A DNA stretch of 64,000 nucleotides, from positions 29,231-93,230 of the forward strand of contig CALYQQ010000013.1 in the NCBI GenBank assembly GCA_945288535.1, given 5' to 3'. A program made the position numbers and the translations under genes. The notes beneath the pieces were generated by a model. The model was not told where the DNA came from, made no database searches, and worked only from the letters and a program-made list of their open reading frames with translations. Source of the DNA: an uncultured Enterobacterales bacterium. GTDB lineage: Bacteria > Pseudomonadota > Gammaproteobacteria > Enterobacterales > CALYQQ01. Positions 56,779 to 64,000 of the stretch are shown here, in pieces (the stretch's first letter is position 1; each line of letters opens with the position of its first letter).

Positions 56779-57051
56779 TTACTTCGGTCTTACAGGTCTA
56801 TATTCAGGATTTGGAAAATACTCATTATGCCAATCCCAGCGACGTAATTGCTTTCGATATTCTCTCCAGTCCAATTCTGTGGCAATTGCTAAGGGATCGC
56901 TGTCCTCATGCAATAATAATTGTTCTTTGATTACCTCCAGTTCATTTGAAATCCAATTTAATTCTGTATTTTGATTCCCGGGTAACCCTTCTCCATTATG
57001 GAATAAATGCCAATCACCGGCTATTGGACGCGGATTATTAATTTCTCTCAT
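56779..57051 (-). CDS. phage tail-fibre-assembly-like C-terminal fragment
   Basis: 90 aa; ELDWREYRKQLRRWDWHNEYFPNPEYRPVRPK resembles the C-terminus of tail fibre assembly/chaperone proteins; N-terminus absent. Confidence 0.4.
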   Translation of the reverse strand: MREINNPRPIAGDWHLFHNGEGLPGNQNTELNWISNELEVIKEQLLLHEDSDPLAIATELDWREYRKQLRRWDWHNEYFPNPEYRPVRPK

Positions 57052-57094
57052 CCCTTCTTCAATAACTGGGGCATTAATAAAAGACGTTATAAAA

Positions 57095-57250
57095 AAAGAA
57101 GAACCTGGATTGGAATTTATTCACCCTTTTTTAGATGGCAATGGAAGGATGAGCCATTTATGGCAAACGTTGATCTTAAGTAAGTGGCGCAAAGCGCTCT
57201 TATGGCACCCTCAATATCATGGAGTAATAGAGGTGAAAACTAGCAATTGA
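57095..57250 (+). pseudogene. Fic-domain protein C-terminal relic
   Basis: Manual translation: KEEPGLEFIHPFLDGNGRMSHLWQTLILSKWRKALLWHPQYHGVIEVKTSN*; canonical HPFxDGNGR motif; no start codon and no N-terminal domain. Confidence 0.8.
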
Positions 57251-57348
57251 ATATTCTTAAATATATTTACTCTTCTATGATATATTAGCTACCAAAAATA
57301 AAAATTATTTTTAATGGCTTTAAACGCTAAAGAAATGAGTTGAAAGTT

Positions 57349-60144
57349 ATGGGGAAATCAGAAAAGCAAACCCGTCAAGAACTTATTGATAGTAAATTAC
57401 TTAAATCTGGCTGGAACGTTAACGATTTAACACAAGTGAAACAAGAGTTTGATATTGTTGTTTCAACCAATGCAGTTGAACCTGCGCCTTCTTATCAATT
57501 CCACCAATTTTGTGATTATGTTTTATTAGGTAAAAATGGCAAACCTATTGCAGTAGTTGAAGCTAAAAAATCAAGCAAAGACGCAGCGTTAGGTCGAGAA
57601 CAAGCTAAACAGTACTGCTATCACATTCAAAATCAGCTTAATGATGAGTTACCTTTTTGTTTTTATACAAACGGACTTGAAATCTATTTCTGGGATTTGG
57701 AAAATTCATCCCCGAGAAAAATTTTAGGATTTCCAACACGAGATGATTTAGAACGTTTACAATATCTTCGCCGCCATCGAAAAAGTCTCACTCAAGAGCT
57801 AATCAATACGGATATTGCTGGACGAGATTATCAAATTCGTGCAATACGTTCAGTATTGGAGGCCATTGAGCAAAAAAAACGAAATTTTCTTTTGGTTATG
57901 GCAACTGGTACGGGTAAAACGCGCACTTGTATCGCCTTGATTGATGCTTTGATGCGTGCTAAACACATTGAAAAAGTGTTGTTTTTAGTTGACCGAATAG
58001 CGTTACGTGAGCAGGCATTAGCGGCATTTAAAGCGCATTTACCCAATGAACCTCGCTGGCCGAATTTCGGTGAGAAATTAATTGCCACAGATCGACGTAT
58101 TTATGTGTCAACATATCCTTCAATGCTTAATATTCTCAGAGGTGATATTCAGTATTTATCACCGCACTTTTTTGATCTAATCGTTATTGATGAAAGTCAT
58201 CGCTCTATTTATAATACTTATGCTGAAATCATAAACTATTTTAATACCCTAACATTAGGACTAACGGCCACACCAACTGATATTATTGATCACAACACTT
58301 TTCGATTATTCGATTGTGAGGACGGTCTTCCTACCTTTGCTTATACCTATGAAGAAGCAGTGAACAATTTACCGCCTTATTTATGTAATTTTCAGGTAAT
58401 GAAAATTCAAACTAAATTCCAGATAGAAGGCATTAGTAAACGTACCATATCTTTAGAAGATCAAAAGAAGCTTATCTTAGAAGGTAAAGATATTGAAGAG
58501 TTGAATTTCGAAGGTTCACAGCTTGAAAAAACTGTCATAAATAAGGGTACCAATACACTAATTGTCAAAGAGTTTATGGAAGGATGTATTAAAGACCAAA
58601 ACGGAGTTTTGCCGGGCAAAACAATATTCTTTTGTTCTTCTATGGCTCATACTCGACGTATTGAAGAAACCTTTGATAAACTCTATCCGCAATATAAGGG
58701 GGAACTAGCTAAAGTGTTAGTGTCTGATGACTCTCGAGTTTATGGTAAAGGCGGTCTTTTAGATCAATTCACCAATAATGATATGCCTAGGATCGCAATC
58801 AGTGTTGATATGTTGGACACTGGTATTGATATTCGAGAGATTGTTAACTTGGTTTTTGCTAAACCGATTTATTCATATACTAAATTTTGGCAAATGATAG
58901 GCCGTGGTAGTCGACTATTGGAACGTAATAAAATAAAACCTTGGTGTATAAAAAAAGATACATTTCTTATTTTAGATTGTTGGGACAATTTTGAATACTT
59001 TAAGCTAACACCTAAAGGTAAAGAACTAACACCTCAATTGCCGTTGCCCGTTCGTTTAGTTGGAATTCGGTTAGATAAAATCGAAAAAGCCCTAGATATT
59101 GGTGAAGTAGCCATTGTTCAAAATGAAATCTCAAAATTGCAAGCACAACTTAAAGGCTTACCGCAAGACTCTACTGTCATTAAAGAGGCTGCCGGAATTT
59201 TAGATAAACTTAACTTCGATGATTTTTGGGTGAAAGTCGATCATAAAAAAATAGCCTTTTTACGTAATGACATTAAACCATTATTTCGAACTGTCTCTAA
59301 CGCCGACTTTAAAGCGATGCGATTTGAACGAGATTTGTTAGAATTTTCATTAGCGCGATTAAATCAAGCGCAAGAACAAGCTGAATTATTACAGCAAGCT
59401 ATTATTAAAAAAATTTGTCTTTTACCGATAAATATCTCTTTTGTTCAGGTAGAAAAACCGCTAATTCGAGAAGCTCAACGAAACTATTTTTGGTCAAATA
59501 TTACCGAATCAGCTTTAGATAACCTAAACAACAAATTAGGACCATTGATGAAGTTCTGTGAAATTAATCCTAGCTATTCTGGTCCAGTGTATTTAAATTT
59601 ACAAGATAATTTGCATCATAAAGAATGGATTGAGTTTGGACCACAACATGAATCGGTTAGCATAACTCGTTATCGAGAAATGGTTGAAACATTCGTTCTT
59701 GAACTGACCGAGCATAATCCTTTGTTAGCAAAAATAAAAGAAGGTCAATCTCTTAATGCTACGGAAGCAAATCAACTAGCAGAGTTACTTCATGCCGAAC
59801 ATCCGCATATTACTGAAGATTTACTGCGCCAAGTGTATAAAAATCGTAAAGCTCACTTTATCCAATTTATTCGGCATATACTTGGTGTTGAGGTGTTAAA
59901 AAGTTTTCCAGATACTGTTAATGAGGCATTCAAACAATTTATTCAGCAGCATACTCACTTAACCTATCGTCAGTTGGAATTTTTGAATTTGTTAAAAAAT
60001 TTTATTATTGAACGCGAAAAAGTCAGTCGTAAAGATTTAATTAGCGCGCCATTTACGATAATTCATCCTCAAGGTATTCGAGGTGTATTTAGTCAAATAG
60101 AAATAAATGACATATTACAGCTAACCGAAAGACTTGCGGCTTAA
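57349..60144 (+). CDS. hsdR: type I restriction-modification system, restriction subunit R
   Basis: VVEAKKSSKDAALGREQAKQYC nuclease motif, MATGTGKTRT Walker A, DLIVIDESHRS, GRGSRLL helicase motif VI. Confidence 0.95.
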   Translation: MGKSEKQTRQELIDSKLLKSGWNVNDLTQVKQEFDIVVSTNAVEPAPSYQFHQFCDYVLLGKNGKPIAVVEAKKSSKDAALGREQAKQYCYHIQNQLNDELPFCFYTNGLEIYFWDLENSSPRKILGFPTRDDLERLQYLRRHRKSLTQELINTDIAGRDYQIRAIRSVLEAIEQKKRNFLLVMATGTGKTRTCIALIDALMRAKHIEKVLFLVDRIALREQALAAFKAHLPNEPRWPNFGEKLIATDRRIYVSTYPSMLNILRGDIQYLSPHFFDLIVIDESHRSIYNTYAEIINYFNTLTLGLTATPTDIIDHNTFRLFDCEDGLPTFAYTYEEAVNNLPPYLCNFQVMKIQTKFQIEGISKRTISLEDQKKLILEGKDIEELNFEGSQLEKTVINKGTNTLIVKEFMEGCIKDQNGVLPGKTIFFCSSMAHTRRIEETFDKLYPQYKGELAKVLVSDDSRVYGKGGLLDQFTNNDMPRIAISVDMLDTGIDIREIVNLVFAKPIYSYTKFWQMIGRGSRLLERNKIKPWCIKKDTFLILDCWDNFEYFKLTPKGKELTPQLPLPVRLVGIRLDKIEKALDIGEVAIVQNEISKLQAQLKGLPQDSTVIKEAAGILDKLNFDDFWVKVDHKKIAFLRNDIKPLFRTVSNADFKAMRFERDLLEFSLARLNQAQEQAELLQQAIIKKICLLPINISFVQVEKPLIREAQRNYFWSNITESALDNLNNKLGPLMKFCEINPSYSGPVYLNLQDNLHHKEWIEFGPQHESVSITRYREMVETFVLELTEHNPLLAKIKEGQSLNATEANQLAELLHAEHPHITEDLLRQVYKNRKAHFIQFIRHILGVEVLKSFPDTVNEAFKQFIQQHTHLTYRQLEFLNLLKNFIIEREKVSRKDLISAPFTIIHPQGIRGVFSQIEINDILQLTERLAA

Positions 60145-60184
60145 TTTAAGCAAGTTTAACGAGTTAAAATAAGGTACAAAATTA

Positions 60185-61891
60185 ATGTTACAAAACAATC
60201 CTCAACTTAAAGGCCTGATCAATCAATTATGGAATAAATTTTGGAGTGGTGGCATTTCCAATCCTTTAACTGCGATTGAACAAATAACTTATTTGCTGTT
60301 TATGAAACGAATTGATGAAGTTGATTTGAAAAAACAGGCTGATGCAGAGTTTACTGGGGAAACATATGTATCTAAATTTTCTGGCACATGGATCCCACTA
60401 GAATACCGTGCCAAAATTTTGGAAAGTGATACTGAAGAACAGATCAAAGATAAATATGCCCAAGCGCAACAATACGCAATTGATAAACAGGAGTTGCGTT
60501 GGAGTGAATTTAAACGCAAACCTGCTGACGAGCTGCTACCGCATGTACAAAATAAGGTTTTCCCGTTTTTAAAGGATCTTAATGGTGAAGAATCCCATTT
60601 TACTCACCATATGAAAAATGCGGTATTTATCATTCCCAAAGCGGCATTATTAGTTGAAGCAGTAAAAACCATTGACCAAATTTTTGACGTAATGGAGCAA
60701 GATTCTGCAGAAAACGGACAAGCATTTCAGGATATTCAAGGTGACGTGTACGAATATTTATTATCGGAAATTGCTTCAGCAGGAAAAAACGGTCAATTTC
60801 GTACACCGCGCCATATTATCAAGCTGATTGCCGAATTAGTGCAACCACAATTTGGGCATCGAATTGCCGATCCAGCGTGTGGAACAGCGGGTTTTTTATT
60901 GGGTGCTTACCAGTATATTACTACTCAACTCGCGCTAAAGTATGGTACTGACGTTGCTGATTTAGTTGTCGATGAAGATGGATTTATCCGCACATCATTG
61001 GCGGCCGCGTTGACGTCTGAAAATCAAAAAATATTGGATCACTCATTAATTGGTTATGATATTGATAACACCATGGTTCGCTTAGGCTTAATGAATTTGA
61101 TGATGCACGGCATTGATGAACCTCAAATTGATTATCAAGATACGTTAAGCAAAGGATTTAATGAAGAATCCTGCTATGACATTATCATGGCGAATCCACC
61201 GTTTACCGGCAGTATTGATAAAGGTGATATTAACGAAAATCTGCAAGTTGCCACCACAAAATCCGAATTACTGTTTGTTGAAAACATTTATCGATTATTA
61301 AGAAAAGGCGGTACGGCGGGCGTAATTATCCCACAAGGCGTGCTATTTGGAAGTGGGAAAGCCTTCAAAGATTTACGCAAAATTTTAGTGGAACGTTGTC
61401 AATTAAAAGCCGTAATCAGTATGCCTAGTGGTGTGTTTAAACCTTACGCCGGAGTCAGTACCGCAATCTTACTTTTCACAAAAGTCTGGGATGCTAAAGA
61501 TGAGGTGATAAAACCAGCGACAGAGCAGGTATGGTTTTATGATATGCATTCTGATGGTTATACATTAGATGACAAACGGAGCAAACTTGATGGATGTGGC
61601 GATTTACAAGACATTGTTACCCAATATCATCAACGTGAAAAACATATACAATCTGAACGTACTCAAAAATACTTTTCTGTGCCTTATCAAGAGATTAAAG
61701 ATGAAGGTTATGATCTTTCGTTTAATCGTTACAAAGAAGAAACTTTTGAAGAAATTGAATATGAAGCACCCACAGTTATTTTAGATAAGTTAATAATGGC
61801 TGAAGTTGGCAATACTGATGAAAATGATTTAGCGATCATTAAAAGTGGTATTGTAAAAGAGCTTTTAGAGTTAAAAGGGATGATTAAATGA
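60185..61891 (+). CDS. hsdM: type I restriction-modification system, methyltransferase subunit M
   Basis: FRTPRHIIKLIAELVQP, DPACGTAGFLLGAY, NPPFTG motif IV. Confidence 0.96.
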   Translation: MLQNNPQLKGLINQLWNKFWSGGISNPLTAIEQITYLLFMKRIDEVDLKKQADAEFTGETYVSKFSGTWIPLEYRAKILESDTEEQIKDKYAQAQQYAIDKQELRWSEFKRKPADELLPHVQNKVFPFLKDLNGEESHFTHHMKNAVFIIPKAALLVEAVKTIDQIFDVMEQDSAENGQAFQDIQGDVYEYLLSEIASAGKNGQFRTPRHIIKLIAELVQPQFGHRIADPACGTAGFLLGAYQYITTQLALKYGTDVADLVVDEDGFIRTSLAAALTSENQKILDHSLIGYDIDNTMVRLGLMNLMMHGIDEPQIDYQDTLSKGFNEESCYDIIMANPPFTGSIDKGDINENLQVATTKSELLFVENIYRLLRKGGTAGVIIPQGVLFGSGKAFKDLRKILVERCQLKAVISMPSGVFKPYAGVSTAILLFTKVWDAKDEVIKPATEQVWFYDMHSDGYTLDDKRSKLDGCGDLQDIVTQYHQREKHIQSERTQKYFSVPYQEIKDEGYDLSFNRYKEETFEEIEYEAPTVILDKLIMAEVGNTDENDLAIIKSGIVKELLELKGMIK

Positions 61892-63090
61892 AATTTGTTT
61901 CTCTATTAAAAGCAACCTCATTTTCAGGTCTTCGGGTGCATCCATTTGATGGAGTAAAGCAATATTTAAGTACGGGGAATTTACAAGACAATGAAGTTTC
62001 TTTAGTTGATGTTTTGTATCAAGAAAAACCTTCTAGAGCTGATATCTTTGTTAATGAAGGTGATATTCTATTTGCTCGAATGAAAGGTACAATAAAAGTT
62101 CTAGAAATCACTCAAAAACTTTCAGGTATTATAGTTTCAACAGGATTTGCCGTTATTCGTCCTAATAATGAATTCATTAGTCAATATTTATATTTTTATT
62201 TAAAATCTGATGCGTTTCAACGGCAAAAAGATAAATATTGTTCAGGGGCTATTCAACCCGCCATTACTAATGCTAGTCTTGATAAAATTAAAGTTCCACA
62301 GTTTTCAATTGAAATTCAAAATCGAACTGCTTATTTGTTAACTAAAATAGAAAAGATAATCGAACAACGTAAACAGAGCTTAAAACAATTAGATGATTTT
62401 ATAAAAAGTGTGTTTTTAGATATGTTTGGTGATCCCGTCAAAAATGAGAAGAATTGGAAAACGGACTCTTTAATTTCATTTGGTTCTTTTAAAAATGGAC
62501 TCAACTTTGGGAGCAGTGAAAGTGGCATAACTGTTCGTTATCTTGGTATAGGAGATTTCAAAAAAAAATCTAAGTTAAAAAATATAAACGAACTTGGATT
62601 TATAACTTTAAATTCATTACCTGCAGATGATTACTTCCTGAAAGATAATGATTTGATTTTTGTTCGTTCTAATGGAAATCCAGAATTAGTTGGGCGATGC
62701 ATGGTTGTTTATCCGAATTCAGAAAAAGTTATATATAGTGGGTTTTGTATTCGATACCGAATTAACAATCCTGATCTAGAATCTACATATGTTGCTCATC
62801 TTTTTCGTTCACATACTTTCCGAAAAATTCTTCTTCAACGAGGACAAGGTGCTAATATTCAGAATATTAACCAAAAAATTCTTTCGGATCTTCCTGTACC
62901 TCTTCCGCCTAAAGTATTGCAAAATAAATTCACTACTTTAGCAGAAAAAGTAGAAAAAATTAAAGAACAATACCAACAAAGTCTAACTGAATTAGAAAAG
63001 CTTTATGGTGCGTTATGCCAAAAGGCGTTTAAAGGTGAGTTAGATTTAGACAAAATGCCTTTAATTGAAGCCTCACAGACTCAAAACTAG
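61888..63090 (+). CDS. hsdS: type I restriction-modification system, specificity subunit S
   Basis: 400 aa, two TRD halves with repeated conserved regions (QRKQSLKQLDDFIKSVFLDMFGDP / QYQQSLTELEKLYGALCQKAFKGELDL); overlaps hsdM by 4 nt. Confidence 0.94.
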   Translation: MKFVSLLKATSFSGLRVHPFDGVKQYLSTGNLQDNEVSLVDVLYQEKPSRADIFVNEGDILFARMKGTIKVLEITQKLSGIIVSTGFAVIRPNNEFISQYLYFYLKSDAFQRQKDKYCSGAIQPAITNASLDKIKVPQFSIEIQNRTAYLLTKIEKIIEQRKQSLKQLDDFIKSVFLDMFGDPVKNEKNWKTDSLISFGSFKNGLNFGSSESGITVRYLGIGDFKKKSKLKNINELGFITLNSLPADDYFLKDNDLIFVRSNGNPELVGRCMVVYPNSEKVIYSGFCIRYRINNPDLESTYVAHLFRSHTFRKILLQRGQGANIQNINQKILSDLPVPLPPKVLQNKFTTLAEKVEKIKEQYQQSLTELEKLYGALCQKAFKGELDLDKMPLIEASQTQN

Positions 63091-63099
63091 GTTAATATT

Positions 63100-63613
63100 A
63101 TGGATAAAGAACAAGATACTCAAACAAATAATCAAACCAAACCATCACTTCATCTTTATCCTTTTTGAAGGGAGTAGCTATATTAACCATAAAAGGACGT
63201 TTGCAGTTAATTAAATTCTGGTTTGAACAATCAATGAAAACAACAAAAAAAGTAATTCCTTATCAATAAAGGCATTTTGGCAAAGTGCGTAGTTTAATTT
63301 TGAACAGTATCGAGATAAACAACTTAACATCGCTGAAAAAAACAATAAAAGTGATGAAGTCGATTCAATAAGTAAACCTAATTTAGGAATACAAGAATAC
63401 GATTTTTTAAAAAAGTTAATCATTGAAAAATTAGCAGACGGACGACTACTTCAGGAATTGTCAGAAGTTGAAAAATTTGAATTGTTCGGGAGAAATAAAA
63501 AACCAGCAGTTAAGCTGGTTTATGTTGATGATAAAATGCGCCTTACCAACCTTCTTGATTTCAGATGGCTGTTGTCAAGCATTTTGGATATTGGCGCAAT
63601 AAAAAAGCTCTAA
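63100..63613 (+). pseudogene. decayed ORF downstream of hsdS
   Basis: ATG ORF MDKEQDTQTNNQTKPSLHLYPF* followed, in another frame and after stops, by 103 uninterrupted codons without a usable start, EQYRDKQLNIAEKNNKSDEVDSISKPNLGIQEYDFLKKLIIEKLADGRLLQEL...IGAIKKL* (63302-63613). Confidence 0.5.
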
Positions 63614-63676
63614 ACGTTTGGTCTGAGGCTTACTAGTTGATGTTGTTAAGTTTTACCTTGAAAACAAAAAAGCCTT

Positions 63677-63893
63677 TTAATTGAGGCTTTCTTTTAGATT
63701 CAATAATGAGCGTTGCTCTTGCAATGTTAACTCATCTAGATGTTTTCTTGGATTACCACACATCCAGCAAGAACAAGTTGTTGGTGGAGTGATATGCCTT
63801 TTAAGTGACTTTCTTGAATCACCAGAAAACAATCATTTTTCTGTTGTCTAAATATCGCTTAACTTGATGTCGTCTATATGCTCGTGTTCTCAT
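63677..63893 (-). pseudogene. frameshifted remnant of the small CxCxMCGNPRK family
   Basis: Minus-strand MRTRAYRRHQVKRYLDNRK... in one frame, then FSGDSRKSLKRHITPPTTCSCWMCGNPRKHLDELTLQEQRSLLNLKESLN* in another. Confidence 0.6.
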
Positions 63894-63984
63894 AAAATTA
63901 CTTACATATGAATGGTAAAAAACCCAACTATTTAGTGGGCTTAAATTTTAAGCGCTTAAAATCGCATTATAGGCATATATATCC

Positions 63985-64000
63985 GTTTAAACGTTTAAAC
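63985..64000. repeat. 16-bp perfect palindrome made of two abutting GTTTAAAC octamers
   Basis: GTTTAAACGTTTAAAC at the last bases of the window. Confidence 0.9.

Noticed and set aside
56720-56974. 84-aa plus-strand ORF between DUF1493 and the tail-fibre-like ORF
   Set aside because: Out of frame and antisense to the better-supported minus-strand ORF 56779..57051.
63211-63423. 70-aa minus-strand ORF as a real gene
   Set aside because: Competes with a long open plus-strand frame; only the short ALCQNAF match is notable and is listed separately as a low-certainty finding.

Overview
AT-rich gammaproteobacterial chromosome segment. Protein content and gene order suggest an Orbaceae-like or enterobacterial relative; the taxon was not tested. 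About 0-54 kb is mostly core genome whose order resembles the E. coli 44-49 min region: tmaR/yeeX, a surface-polysaccharide locus, yegH, asmA, dcd, apbC, metG, lysP, nfo, yeiP, an NlpC/P60 gene, rsuA, rplY, yejK, yejL, yejM. Also present are nifJ, a tRNA-Asn, acuI, two BON-domain genes, yieK and a nikABCDE operon fused transcriptionally to a DinF-like MATE exporter. The polysaccharide locus sits where E. coli has colanic acid genes. It holds ugd, a UDP-uronate epimerase, a MurJ-superfamily flippase, three GT4 glycosyltransferases, an AsnB-type amidotransferase and rmlA, and it lacks wza/wzb/wzc/wzy. From about 54.4 kb to the end the window becomes accessory: degenerate type I-E CRISPR-like repeats without cas genes, a small membrane protein plus DUF1493 pair, a phage tail-fibre-assembly-like fragment, a Fic-domain relic, a complete type I restriction-modification operon (hsdRMS), and decayed gene fragments. 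No convincing completely new system was found. The best leads are the putative uronamide glycan locus, the nik-MATE coupling, the membrane protein/DUF1493 module and the decaying defence/phage island. Family calls come from recognising motifs and remembered homologues, not from a search.
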